Part shown: in pieces, positions 1 to 12,083 of the stretch | Layout of the letters: the number at the start of each line of letters is the position of its first letter | How positions within the stretch are numbered: position 1 is the first letter of the stretch | DNA from: Macrocystis pyrifera | Lineage: Eukaryota > Sar > Phaeophyceae > Laminariales > Laminariaceae | Direction: 5' to 3' | NCBI GenBank assembly: GCA_031763025.1 | Contig: JASSKH010000041.1 | Coordinates: forward strand, 2,666,001-2,730,000 | DNA length: 64,000 nucleotides | Translations under genes and position numbers: made by a program | The notes under the pieces: generated by a model | Seen by the model: the letters and a program-made list of their open reading frames with translations, nothing else | Database searches by the model: none | Told to the model about the DNA's origin: nothing

Positions 1-30
1 GACGGAGGGAGTGAGGATCGGGAGGAAGGC

Positions 31-108
31 AGGGGGGGGGGAGGGTACTCGTTCGTTGACCGCCATAGTCATTTGACCATTGGCCACGCATCCCTTTCGA
101 GACGGAGG
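31..108 (+). repeat. Poly-G-headed repeat, short copy
   Basis: A G run is followed by GTACTCGTTCGTTG and the core TTTGACCATTGGCCACGCAT, then CGAGACGGAG, as in other members of this dispersed family. Confidence 0.6.
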
Positions 109-1106
109 GAGGGAGGGAATGAGGGAGTGAGGGAGGGAGGGAGGGGGGGAAGCTATAGATGACCGTGTCCAAGCGTCGAACGAAACAAGTAAGATCACGC
201 ACAATTCAACCCCACTGCACCATGTTGCACCATCTGGGTGTGGGGAGGCACGCACGCGCACGCGAACGCCTGCTATGCATCTCGAAACCGCCGCACTTCA
301 CTCATATTGTTTTGACAGCGAGCACGCTATCGCAGTCAAGCGTAACTCGGAATGCATGGTGTCTCTCCCTTTGAATGCATTCGTGCAGGCATTGTCTCTG
401 AGCGACCCGAATCAGACAGCAGTATACCACGTACCAGGTACTTGGTATCCAACATGAGCAACCGCCAGGGTTTACTATAGACCGCTACAAACGCTGCTGA
501 GAAAGTGCGATCCAACGCGAAGATTCAACGGTCTCATGAGCCCACCGCGCTAGACATGGTTGCCTATACATAATTACGAAGGCCGGAAGAACGACAAAAT
601 GTCTTTTTGCTTTTTTAATCATCCTCCGGCGGATTGGTAAAAATATAAAGCTTAAGGTCACCACACTTGCACGTTCGAACTTCGTTTCGTGTGTCAGTTT
701 AACCCATAGCTCCCACTGCAACAGCAGAGCATGCTACTGTTATCACTGGCGCTTCGGCACGTTGACCCGACCTCGCCCCCGAGAGGGGCAGGTGCGGTGG
801 AGATAGCCACCCGGGAGAGTCATCTCCTCCGGGTAGTGTGGGACTCGCGCGAGCTCACCCCCCCCAAAAAAAAAAAAAACTAGGCTATGAGACCTTCCCG
901 CCGGACTTGGTCCAGACACGGTCCACCCTACCCGTCGGGGCGTTGGTCTACACTGCACACCGGCGTGCAACTCTAACCGTAAATAAATATTGGTACCAAG
1001 ACGTCTTTGTTCTCTCTTCGGGCGTTGACTGACATGAGAGGACGAAACCAAGAGGGAAAATAGCGATATGCCAGTGTTCTCACATTGAAAATACACAAAA
1101 CAAGAT

Positions 1107-1221
1107 GGGCTGGGCAAGGTAAAAGCAGTATAGACTACCTCGTACAAAAAGAGCAGCGTACATGGGCATGGTAAAAGAGCAGCATGCATGGCATGGTAAA
1201 AGAGCAGTATACATGGCATGG
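1107..1221. repeat. Short tandem repeat, ~29-bp unit
   Basis: About four degenerate units of CATGG(G)CATGGTAAAAGAGCAG. Confidence 0.6.
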
Positions 1222-1606
1222 GATATTTAATATAATAGTAGGAAGTACTTTATGTGCACGCAGGCACCGCAGCGCAGCGCCATGCAGAAAATTGTCTTTT
1301 TTTTAATTCTTTCGTTTTTTTTTTGTTCGACGCTTTCCTCACACGAATGCATGTTGATTTTTGACTCCGCGCCCTCCAAACACAACTTTTGCACTTTGTG
1401 AGCCTTCTCAAAAAAAAAAGAAGAAAAAAAAAAGCTAAACCCATCTGTTTAGGGGACCCAAAAATCTACCTGTGTACCTACTGTACTGTAGAGCTGAGCA
1501 AGTGTTCACATCTCAGACAGACCATGATCTATCTGGTCTGTCTATCTACAGCAGTAGATCATCTAGTGCCTCGACTGCCGCTACCATACGCAGCGCAGGA
1601 TCTGCC

Positions 1607-1714
1607 TATTACGGGGGACCCTAGTAAATAGGACCAAATATTGTTGGTGAAAATAGGTAAATATAGAGCTTTTTGTGTGTGTCGTAGGTCCTGTTAACTA
1701 TGGTTCCCCGTAAT
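1607..1714. mobile_element. Hairpin MITE, TATTACGGGGGACC family
   Basis: About 108 bp, almost one inverted repeat: it starts TATTACGGGGGACC and ends with the reverse complement (GGTTCCCCGTAAT). The middle holds ATAGAGCTTTTTGTGTGTGTC.. as in other copies. Confidence 0.75.
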
Positions 1715-2197
1715 TTGTACATACCCCACCCAGGAGACAAGTGCTACTGCTGTAGACCACGCAGATTGTACGGGTCCCACCCGGCGACTCGAGCGATAAC
1801 GTGATAGATTTTTATGTATACAAGAATGGGATGTAGATGACGAAGTGGGAATCGGGAATATCTTCGAGGTGTGAAAGTTTTACAAAGCAGCAACAGGAAC
1901 CCTGCCTCACGTGTCATCTTTCGCACAAAGGAGGCGTTCTGCGATAGAGGTTCACCCTAATTCTTCCGAGACTCCTAAGTTAAGGAGCTCCACACCTCAC
2001 CCACAAACGGACTTCAGCAAAAAATCAAATTGCATCCCGATGAATAATCCCATGGCCCAAGTATACAAAAACGTCTTTTTTCGAAACAAGATTGACACTC
2101 CAACGATTTTAGGTTAAGGAGCCCGGTCATTCAGAAAAAATATTAGCGGAAATGTGCAACCTCGATCGCAGAACGCGTCAAAGGCAAGGTCGCCGCA

Positions 2198-2242
2198 CAA
2201 TCAATCAACCAACCAACCAACCAACCAACCAACCAATCAATC
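2198..2242. repeat. (AACC)n microsatellite
   Basis: About eight AACC units flanked by AATC units. Confidence 0.85.
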
Positions 2243-2775
2243 GCCTCGCACCAGCGGGCGGTCGGGCTGTCTTGTACCAGGCATGTACGTACGAGGGCGT
2301 GCTTTTTCTACAAACATGGAAGCGACAGCTACGTCCCACTCTGGATCGAAAGATGAGGAAATCTACGGACCGCTTGGTCTTCCTATTCATACCCCAAACA
2401 TCCCTTGCATTTCCGTCCAGTACCATGGACCAACTCTCAGGCTGGACGCAGGTACGTACGTACCTGGTACGTTCGTACCTGGTACGTCCGTACGTAAGAA
2501 AAGTCACTTTCCAATCTTGTGACAAGCGAAGATGACGAAAAATACAGCTTCCATCCTCAAGCGCGCGCCCCCCGGTGCAGGCAAGGCAGCTAGCGCGGCC
2601 GTTGTTGCCTCGGGGGCGACGGGTTAAACCGGCGCACTACTAATATTAATACTGCTGTAGCACATATTTCATACCGTTATTTACGTATGTCCCTGGAATT
2701 CACGCGCGGCGCCCACCAAAACACGCGGCGGAGTCGCGTGACTGCTTCTGCCGACGACCTCGAGCCCCCCGACGG

Positions 2776-2811
2776 GTTCGGGTTAGGGTTCGGGTTAGGG
2801 TTGGGATTAGG
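2776..2811 (+). repeat. Interstitial telomere-like repeats
   Basis: A 36-bp run alternates GGGTTAGGG and GGGTTCGGG and ends GGGATTAGGG: degenerate TTAGGG telomere repeats, internal to the window. TTAGGG-type telomeres are usual in stramenopiles. Confidence 0.7.
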
Positions 2812-4060
2812 GAGCCCGTTTAGTATTGCAGTCCCGTTATAGCGACAAAACACTTGAAATTAGAGCCAGATTTAGGGTCATGTACAGCAGTATCTCTTTA
2901 TCCATTCGCCAGAGCACCAAAAAAATGAAAAAAAAAACAAAAAAAAACGGCCATTCTCGATTTTTTTTTCTTCTTTTTTTTCTTCTTCTCCTATTTTGTC
3001 GACTTCCTTTTTGACCTTTCTTCTTCCTGTTGGCGATGCACATGATACGTATATGAGAGATCGAGATTTGAGCTGGGTATGGTCGGAAGGAAAAGAAAAC
3101 AAGAAGAGTATGCCTTGTACATCCCTGCGATCGTCCGCCTTGAAAACGGACACATGGAACACGAAGAAGATAAAAAACAAAGTACGCATACGTTATACCT
3201 GGTGTATGACGAGAGCGAGGAACTGACTCCCTGTTGCGCAACAAAGGCTCGGGTACCACTGAGCCTGCCAACATAAGGAAACCCTGGAGCCCAAGAGTAG
3301 TCCCTCTCCCCGATCCAGGCACACGGAAGGCATCCATCCGAAACCAACATCCAGCGTACGATTACCAACAAACGAAACCCACCCTCCGAGTTGTGATGCC
3401 AACAGCTGGAAGCAGTATCTTTCACGAAAGCGTCAACTGCCTGTGAGCTGCTAGGAACCGAGTTTGGTCCCGAGCCCACACCGGTGCTCAACTCTTGCAA
3501 GCTGTGCATGTGTTACGTGCCGTTTACTACGTCCCTACCCTACCGCTGTTACGTCCGGTGGCGCCGTCTACCGCATTCTTTGTCGAGGGGATGCGTTCAA
3601 CAAAATACATGCCCGGAATGCAATAGCAGCGCGCAGGCCGGTGATATCGATGCATATATACCGCACGTACAGCAAAACGATACACCAGGTATACCGGTAT
3701 TTGGCGTAGAGTAGACGAGTGCGCATGGTGTCACAACAAGGGCGAGGCGCTGACAATCGCCGCCGTAATATGATTTTAGATATCATACCTGGTACTCGGT
3801 GAATACGTGATGCGTAAAACATGTCGTCAAGAAAACGATGACCTTTCGATACAGAGCACGGCAAACACAAGGTACGATTAATAATAACAAATACGAATGT
3901 TACGATTCATCAGCTGCGCTAATTGCATCTGCGCCAAGCGATTCCACAGGCACTATGGCGGGCAACTGGCGCTGCTGAACCGACACCACAGCCATAGCAG
4001 CGACCAGACAAACACTAGACTTGGACGTTTAATAGTTCGCGTTTTCAAGCGACGGAGAAA

Positions 4061-4062
<2 letters not shown>

Positions 4063-4095
<33 letters not shown>
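4063..4095. repeat. (AAC)n microsatellite
   Basis: Eleven uninterrupted AAC units. Confidence 0.85.
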
Positions 4096-4773
4096 GCAAA
4101 ATCGAAAGCTGCGGGCGGCGAAAATAAAGCGAGACCCACAGAACATGGCGGCAGGAGGGATCACACGACCACACTTGAAAGAAAGGCGCATACGCTGGTA
4201 CACTATTAATATTTGCAAGGAGCACTACCAGGTATATTGACATCGCGCCGACAGCCCCTCCGATACCCACTGTCAATGGTACCCTACTCTTATTCCAAGC
4301 AGATTGACCTCGGAACGAGCATGTTCGTACAGTAGGTAGGGCAAAGGGACAATCAAGGGGTTGTGAAATACAACTCTCCAGCCCAGGAAGGCCGCAGGAT
4401 CTTTTTGGTATGTTCAGCCGTCTAGACGCCATGTAGGAGACATATCAAGCAAGGCAAAACGTGCGCTGTCTACAGGGTGTAGGGCCGAGTTTTCCACGCT
4501 AAAACCTAGTAGTTTGGTGCCAGTCAAGGCATGTCAAGGCATGTCAGTCTAGGCAAAATTGCCGTCTTGTCAAGAGGTGAAAATTCCCTAGTCTTTTGAC
4601 ATCTTTGCTCGGCCGTGCAGAGAGCTTCAACAAAGCCGTGGTTCTCTGGTTCTCACGAGTCTTGAAAAAATACAAAAGTTTTTGGTTTCCTTCTCATTTT
4701 TTTTTCGGTTATCACCTGGGTTTTCTTCTTCGTTTTTTATTTACTCCTATTGTAGTAGTACTATGACGGGGGC

Positions 4774-4994
4774 TATGACGGGGGGCCATAGCAAATAGGA
4801 CCTACGGCAAACACAAAAACCTATATATCTACCTTTTTTTAGTGACAAATTTTGGTCCTATTTACTATGGCCCCTCGTAATATTGATATTACAGAGGACC
4901 ATAGTAAATAGCACCTACGGTAACACAAAAACCTATATATCTACCCTTTTTTAGTGACAAATTTTGGTCATAATTACTATAGTCCCTCGTAATA
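4774..4994. mobile_element. Two tandem hairpin MITEs
   Basis: Copies 4774-4882 and 4887-4994 lie in the same orientation four bases apart, with CATAG(C/T)AAATAG at the left and ACTATGG/ACTATAG at the right. Internal AAAAACCTATATATCTACC is shared, so one may have arisen from the other by local duplication. Confidence 0.75.
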
Positions 4995-5126
4995 TTGTTA
5001 ATAGCTGTTTGTGGATGCTCTACTGCTGTAATCTCTGTAGGTGCCTCACTCGTATGAAATTCCAGACGTACATACACGTACTGGTACAGCAGTGGGTATC
5101 TCATCCATCGACCCTTCTAGGGAAAA

Positions 5127-5302
5127 CTGCACTCCCGTTTGGGGACAAACTATTACGGGGGACCTTAGTAAATAGGACCAAATATTGTCAGTAAAAACAG
5201 GGAAACATGAAGGTTTTTGTGTGTGTACCGTAGGTCCTATTTACTGTAAGTCCCCCATAAATAGTCATAATTCGAACGGTTTGCTCCCGAACGGGACTGC
5301 AG
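5127..5302. mobile_element. GGGACTGCAG palindromic element with a hairpin MITE (5151-5263) inside it
   Basis: Outer arms are CTGCACTCCCGTTTGGGGAC and its inverted partner CCCGAACGGGACTGCAG. Between them sits a complete TATTACGGGGGACC MITE, so the MITE inserted into an older palindromic element. Confidence 0.7.
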
Positions 5303-5465
5303 TATATACAAAAAGGGTGTAAAAGAGGGCACGCCAAGACAATTAAGTAGCACAGCAGTTAAGACAGGCCAAATCGGCTGTACCCGTCTACACTAAAGCT
5401 ACTGCTGTATATATTTCCTACTATCTAATATACACAACAGAGAAGCTTAGCTAACACTTTTGGGC

Positions 5466-5544
5466 CTGCAGTCCCGTTGGGGGACAAAGTACTCGTAACT
5501 AGAGTGGTGTGTCCCCAAGACGGGACTGCAGTCCTAAAAGGGTC
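5466..5544. mobile_element. GGGACTGCAG palindromic element
   Basis: Arms CTGCAGTCCCGTTGGGGGAC and GTCCCCAAGACGGGACTGCA enclose about 25 bp; flanked by TCCTAAAAGGGT as other copies are. Confidence 0.7.
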
Positions 5545-6132
5545 AAGAAAGGTGTTTTCGGCCGGTACCACACGTCTCTTAAGGGCCGCAACTATTGGAA
5601 CAGCCAAAATTTTCAATATTTGTGAAATAATTTCCAAGTACGTAAAATGTAACAAGAGGGCGGAATATCAGGCAAGCCAAATTTCAATAACCCTTTTACT
5701 GTCTGTAGTACTTTTACTCACTGCACTGCACTGCTGTACACGAAACCAGATTTTTTAGCTCAAATTCCAAGCAGATCGTGCCGAAAATGGGGGTGCAGTA
5801 CCACAGCAGGGGGTTGATTTGGAAAATATTTTTCGTAACGAAATATGGAAACAAAAAGTTATCCGATAAAATGTCGGGGGTACCCATTGTATACAAAAAT
5901 AAAACTAACAGCAGTATACATGAATACCTCTCTGTCTCGATGTGTAAGCACAATTCGGTTTTAAAACAGTGAAAAACGGTCCTGATATTATCAGACAGAG
6001 TGGAAACAAATACGTATTCCAGGCATGTCTCTCGTACGTACGTGGCATGCATGCATGAACCACGGGGATGCTGATTGAGCCCCGTATGCGCCAAGAACAC
6101 CAAGCGAATCCAAGTTATCTTACATACTTGGC

Positions 6133-6134
<2 letters not shown>

Positions 6135-6171
<37 letters not shown>
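6135..6171 (+). repeat. Poly-G tract, 37 bases
   Basis: An uninterrupted run of 37 G, followed by GTAGTACTACGCC. It is long enough to form several stacked G-quadruplexes and to be unstable in cloning and assembly. Confidence 0.9.
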
Positions 6172-6172
<1 letters not shown>

Positions 6173-6553
6173 AGTACTACGCCATATAACCGTGTGGGGG
6201 AGAAGGATGTTTTGCTACATACAGCTGCAGGATCACCATCATCCTTGCCATTCGCCAGCAGTGGAGTTTTCCCTTCACGCTGCTGCTGTCGGATGGCAAA
6301 CATCAAACATTAGAGGCTACTTACTATACACCACTCTGTCGCGAAACATAGGGACAAATTCAATACTATCAATAACATTCAACACCAACGGTCCTTACAT
6401 TCGTCTATTTCTTCAAGAGCGTGGACTTCACACACCAGAGAGAGGTGCGACCGTTTTACGAGTATGTACAGCGCTCGATTCTTTTCAGAACGCGGCAAGG
6501 TTTTCCCAAACGCCGAAGAAGGCGTTTTTTTTTTTCGGAAAATATTATCCGGT

Positions 6554-6555
<2 letters not shown>

Positions 6556-6588
<33 letters not shown>

Positions 6589-6590
6589 AA
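6556..6590. repeat. (GA)n microsatellite
   Basis: About 15 GA units ending in GAAAGAAAG. Confidence 0.85.
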
Positions 6591-6721
6591 GCCTTCAGAA
6601 AATACGCATATACGACAACAACATTCGACTCTTAAGCACCCTTGTTTGCCGCTCGTTGTCGTGATAAAAACACCGGCGCTGAAAAACGATCGCATTCCTG
6701 TGCGAACTCAAAAGGTCTTAC

Positions 6722-6816
6722 AACCCTTTTACTGCTGTGGGATTGCAGTCTCGTCTTGTCAAACTACGTATAAAAATAACTTGCCTCCAAAACGGGACTG
6801 CGGCCCCAAGAGGTTA
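6722..6816. mobile_element. GGGACTGCAG palindromic element, diverged copy
   Basis: It starts AACCCTTTTACTGCTG with GATTGCAGTCTCGTCTTG and ends AAAACGGGACTGCGGCCC and AGAGGTTA. Confidence 0.55.
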
Positions 6817-6837
6817 ATTTGTTCCAATACGTACGGC

Positions 6838-6945
6838 TATAACGGGGGACCATAGTAAATAGGACCAAATTTTGTTGGTAAAAATAGGTAAATATATACC
6901 TTTTTGTGTGTACCGTACGTCCTATTAACTATTGCCCCCCGTATA
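6838..6945. mobile_element. Hairpin MITE, TATTACGGGGGACC family
   Basis: It starts TATAACGGGGGACCATAG and ends ACTATTGCCCCCCGTATA; it lies 21 bp from a GGGACTGCAG element. Confidence 0.7.
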
Positions 6946-8792
6946 TACGTGAAGAACGCGCGGACGGTACCCACCGAACGGGAACCGCAAAATATTGGAA
7001 GGCGGTACCGTATTGTCGTACAGGGGCCGAAACACAATCATCCCTGTCCGGGGGAAAAGTAAAGGGCTTCCAGTTCATATGGAGGCCAATCTCACCCGAG
7101 GGGCCATACATGAAATTCCGCAAACGGTAAAGGAATTTGCGAACGGCGCGTGGTTCATTCACCGACAACGCGGGCGAACGTGTCTCGCGAATATTAACAT
7201 CCCTGGTGATGAAATGCTATAAATACTACCACACAAGTACAGCTGCAGCACCCTTCTGCCCCCCCCCCCTCGCTATCAATAGTGCGATACTTGCCTTGGT
7301 TTTCATCGTGCGTGAGGCTCGTTCAGCATGTCCTCTGTTCATACCAGGTACCAGCTACGTTTACGTATAACATACCATGGTGATTATTTAAATAGGAAGT
7401 ACCGCAGGCAGTAGTACTGACCCTCTTTTTCTGCCTATATACTTTCCGCCACTTGGAAAGGGGAAAAAAAAACGGGAGCGCTCTCGCACGCGCCTTCACC
7501 CCCCCCCCCCCCCCAACACACACCCGCCCCCCCCCGGCGCGCCCACCTCGACTGCCCCTACAGCAACAATATAGAACTCCGTACACACGAACTCTCCCAA
7601 AAGGCAATTACTGCCCGTTTCTTACGAAGAAAATACAGATATGCATTGGCATGCTCATTTGTTATCAGGTTATACCAGGTAACAGGTGTTATTCATACGT
7701 TAAAAAAAAAATGGTGCTGTTCATCCATGGAAACACATATCAGTATTCGGTGCGCGTGAAGTGTTGCCCATTGCTGGTACAGCGATATGGTATTCGTCAT
7801 CGCATGATAGTAATATCGTGAGATGTTTAGATCGCAAAAAGGTACCGGCACCCGATGCCAGGTACTTTCTTTCTGGCATATATCCTATATCCATGCCGTG
7901 GAGTTTTTTTTTGCGCCGGAACCTGTTCGTTCGTACTAGGCATAACACAACCTAGCTTACCTCGTATAACTTTTGCCATGTAATATGCAGTATGGGCCCG
8001 CCAACAAGAACGCCTACTCTGAGCCAAGTTGAAACCTCGCTGCGATACCAGAGTTTTGAGCCTGATACCTGGTGGTATCTTATCACGAATGGCAGTTACC
8101 TGTGGTTTCAAGCATGTTACCTGCTCGATTACATGTCATCACTACGGATAGCCATGGTACCTACCCCAAGATACCTAAAAAACGGGGGCTTCCGAAAAAA
8201 TCCCCGGGGGGGGAGGGGCAGATAAGAACCATCACCGGGGATAAAACGCCTATAAACAATGAAAACTTGCTCCTTTTTCTTCTTCTTTAGTACACCTTTT
8301 TTGAATTGTTCTATTAATAACTGTATACACCATGAGAGTATGAGGCCAGGGTGATGTGCCCAGCATCCCCCGTACAGGCCGACTCTGCACGTGTGCTGTG
8401 GGTGATATGCGCTGCGTATGATGTGTGTGCTGTGCGTGATATGCGCTGCTGTGAATCAAGAAACGTCAGGGATTTCCCAATATACCAGTATGTATATGTA
8501 GGCGGTACAGGTATATACCAGGGGATAGGGGGATACAAGAAGTTACCTGAGATATTAATGATACTTACCACTGGCATGTGTTACCGCATAGTTACCGGCT
8601 ATCCGTCGGTAACTGCCATCCGTGGTATTTTATGGCTGGGTGTGGGTGTTTGTGTGCCGTCAAGTCGGGTGTCCGTGAGGGGATAAACATTGGCATAATG
8701 GCAGACTGACTTCATTAGTCATTTCCCTTTCTGGTTTTGATGGACAGCCTACACCATTCTATACCGTAGGTTCAAAAGGACACACGGTTTGA

Positions 8793-8835
8793 GAGGTGGG
8801 TGGGTGGGTGGGTGGGTGGGGTGGGGTGGGTGGGT
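8793..8835. repeat. (GGGT)n microsatellite
   Basis: About ten GGGT units with one GGGGT interruption; G-quadruplex-prone. Confidence 0.8.
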
Positions 8836-8894
8836 GCCTTTCGTATGAGATCCGACGCCTTCATGAAAAATTGAAAACTAAAGTTGTTGTTTGC

Positions 8895-9345
8895 ACGAAT
8901 GGTACTGCTGCTGTTCACTTGCTGCTGTATGTGTCTTCACATTAAATCGTCGTTTTTACCCAGCTTGATCAGTACACCCAGTGTCCGTCCTGATTCCTTA
9001 TGCTAGAGAGATACTAATTCTGCGGCCACAGACTGTGAGACAGAGAAAGACCAAAAACAAAAAAATGGGGAGAAGCAAGTGAAATGCCAGCGTACCGGGG
9101 ACGAGAACACATCAACACACACTGCACATGCCAACATCAGAAGATAAGAACAAAAATGGACAACAAAACACAAATAAATTCTTGAAAGGAAAGAGAATAC
9201 AAATGACGCAAGGAGATCAGAAAGGCTACGTATTAATAGAAGGAAAGCTTACGCGCGTACTCAGAAGGGCAGGTAGCTGCTGCACGGACGAAGGAACACG
9301 AAGGAGGGGAAGGCACCGGCATAAGGACGGCAGAGAGGAGAAATA
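8895..9345 (+). repeat. ~430-bp dispersed repeat, copy 1
   Basis: It shares CACATTAAATCGTC, CACCCAGTGTCCGTCCTGAT, CTAGAGAGATACT, CAGACTGTGAGACAGAG and the A-rich tail with GCAAGTGAA and GCGTACCGGG with the copy at 57815-58240. No coding capacity. Confidence 0.6.
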
Positions 9346-9782
9346 AAACAATGGGAGAAACAAGACAAAAAAGCAAGAAGGGAGAAGGACGAAAAGAAAA
9401 AAACGTACTCCAGGCCGTGATAATAACATGGGATGGCCGTCTCTGGTAGCAATACCGATTCGGGAACCTATTATTACCTAGGACCATACCTGGTATTAAA
9501 CACCAGGTAGGACCTATGGTACAGACAAAATCTTATATTTTTTCGTTATTTTCACTAAGGCCGGATCTTGTGCATTTTGTTTTGAGTGATTGAGAAAGGC
9601 AGGAAGTCGGATTTTCGACCGGCAAAAAGCCACACCAGATCGGTGCGCCATGTGCCGTCTTATCGTGTTTTTGGTTTCATTTCATGGGGAGATAACAACT
9701 AAACATAAAACAGAACAGAACCGAGATTTTGAACTCCACGTGAACCACGACACGAATGAGTCATTGACGCCGGGTTGGGCGA

Positions 9783-12083
9783 TCAACCTTCACCACCAGC
9801 TCCTCGAAGGAAGGAACGGAATGTGGAACCTCCTGGGGAGCTGCGTGAGGGGTTTGCTAGTCGCTGGACCAGCAAGGAACTCTCGCTCTCGCGGAGCATG
9901 AGCTGCTTGCGGCCGTCGTAGTCAGAAAAAAAAAAGTTAGTAGATTGTTTGGATACTGCTGTAGTCTCGTCCTATTCGTCTCCAAAGTTGTTTTGGCTAG
10001 AGCAGCTGCAGTTGGGCGGCCGCAAGGGATGGTGGCCAAGGTATTGATAATCTCCCTCTCCGTGGTGGCCGATGCACAAGAGCTGGAGCCCAGCTGTGTA
10101 CAAGAGTAACCAAGCATGTAGCGTCGTGACCCATCATGAGCCCATTCTATAACCTACCTGGTATACAAAATTGTGCAATGCCTCCGAGGTCTTGTGCAAA
10201 AGCAAGTTTTATCACTTTCAGAGTTGGTTAGAAAAGGCTGTAAAAAAAAATCATTATTTAATCGAATTTCATGAGTGATAAAATCTCGGAGAACCTTCTT
10301 TCCACCAAATAGGCCCCATAAGACGTGATTTTGATAAAACCTGATCAGAAATGGGACCAGATACCCCGAAGCCTCCGTAAACAGTCATATAATCACCTAA
10401 AAAAAAAAACTGCGTTAAGATCTGGCCTAACAATGTTTGGTGCTATTTACTATGCCCCCCCCGTAATAATAGCCACACCCTTTGAACGTCTCCTTGCCCC
10501 TCAATAGCAACCCCAGTAGTGTTAATAGTGTAATACCATGAATATGTTGGGCGTTGACGATTGTCCCGTTGATAAGGATGAAGCAAAACGTGTGTGCGTA
10601 CATACGTACGCAAAATAAACAAAATCGGAAACCAACCAAAAACCCAAGCCCGGGCGTTCGCCACTACTTTCTCTTGTGCTTTTCGTTCATTTCAGACTCC
10701 AGAACGCTTCCCTCTTGATCTGCTCGGCGACAGCAGGACACAACACTCAGCCGTCAGGCTGGGGTCACAAGGTATATATATACCAGGCATGTATATATGA
10801 GCTGGTGTATCAGTCTCGTACAGTCAGTAGGTTTTATTTAGTCTGCTGCAAGGCTGCCTGGACATCAACTCTCGACTCTTGACACGATATCATACCATAG
10901 AGACAACACAACAATCTCAACCACCCTTCCTTGCTCATGTCAGCACTGCGAGTAAAATGGAAATTACAACTGCTGCTGCTGCTGCTGCTGGTGCTGTAAA
11001 AAAAGACATGAAAAAAAAAAAAACACTTGAAAAGAGTACGGAAAACGCTAAATGACCATGAACAACCAGATGCTTTTACAGACAGTTCAGGACGATGCTT
11101 ACGTGTGACGTGAGGGGGGGGTGCAAACCAGAGAGAGACGAGACAGATGTACACCGGTGGGAGACGCGCCGAACGCTACATGAGACGCAACGACGAGACA
11201 GCGGCTGCACTCGCGACCGGACAAGGTCACGGTGCGATGGCAAGCCAAGCCTGTGGGTTCAGTGGAGGAGCTCCTTTGATCAACGCTGCAGATCTTGTCA
11301 TGTACAGCAGTAGTACCAGTACTGGTACTGGCTGTAGGTTCTTCAATTCAAGCGTGCACCACGTCCATATTTCGGTGCTGGTGCGTACTCGTAAAATACA
11401 CACACACAGAGAGCCTCACTTTTCCAGCCACGACGACCAAAAAAAAAAAACCAGCAGTGCTCTAATGTATGTCTGCGGCTGCGGCTGCTCCAGCTGCAAC
11501 AGCAATCAAAGCCCGCGGTCGACCGGAGGTGGAGTGAGGCCTGCCTGCCGCCCAGCTTATCGCTGGTGCGTGCGATACCCTCTACTACCTCCGTACAATG
11601 TTTACGGACGATACAAGCAGAAGTTGACATGTCAGGTTGATGCTGCTGATGGTGAAGGAAAGAGCAGAGCTCGATTCAAGGTGGGGGATGGTCGATCATG
11701 TTTTTTGAGGGGACACGCTTACGTATGATGTTCGATCGACTCTGGGGGGGGCAAAAAATCTAAAGCCCTCAAGAAAAGCTTCGTCAAACGTCTTGCCTTC
11801 GCTTACCACACGGCGGCCAACTACACACGAGACGCACCTTCTCGTCCTCGCCCAGCTTCATGTTGAGTGCGTTCAGGCGGGTGCCCGCGGATCTCGACAC
11901 AGCGCCCACGCGTGCCGTGGTCGAAGTCGGCGTGCTGGTGACCCACCGCGTTCCCAAACCCCACGGGCTTGCTCGTCCCACAGGAGCGCCCACGAACGCC
12001 GCGTTCGCCGACGGCTGCCCGGCCCATGGGCTGGCAGTCGCCATACCCGATGCCACGGCGAGGAGAGCGCAAGTCTTGATCAT
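9783..12083 (-). CDS. Putative small plastid-targeted protein, two-exon model (121 aa)
   Basis: Exon 1 (12083-11838, 82 codons) starts M-I-K-T-C-A-L-L-A-V and continues as a signal-peptide-like stretch to A-N-A, then A-F-V-G-A-P, an ASAFAP-type motif, followed by a Ser/Thr/Arg-rich stretch like a transit peptide. It ends at a good donor, GAGAAG|GTGCGT, phase 0. A candidate terminal exon is 9902-9783: it follows a perfect TACTAAC branch site and a T tract and an AG, reads L-M-L-R-E-S-E-S-S-L-L and stops after 39 residues, also in phase 0. The 1.9-kb intron is typical of this window. The mature part is not recognised. Exon 1 is fairly secure (about 0.6); the terminal exon is tentative, and further internal exons in 9957-11310 cannot be excluded. 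Confidence 0.42.
10431..10469. mobile_element. Fragment of a TATTACGGGGGACC MITE
   Basis: Only the right end, GTGCTATTTACTATGCCC and CCCCGTAATA, remains. Confidence 0.55.

Larger units (their letters stand above)
109..8894. other. Gene-poor stretch, repeats only
   Basis: Apart from the listed MITEs, palindromic elements, microsatellites and telomere-like tract I see no exon with credible splice sites or family resemblance. The numerous 60-170-codon frames are on both strands over the same bases and many run through homopolymers. Confidence 0.5.

Noticed and set aside
2198-2242. Possible CRISPR-like array in the regularly spaced AACC and other short repeats
   Set aside because: Simple microsatellite without spacers, in a eukaryotic nuclear context; no CRISPR array is present anywhere in the window.
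11147-11728. 193-codon plus-strand ORF
   Set aside because: It runs through an A tract and CA repeats, lacks motifs and lies opposite the intron of the putative plastid-protein gene.
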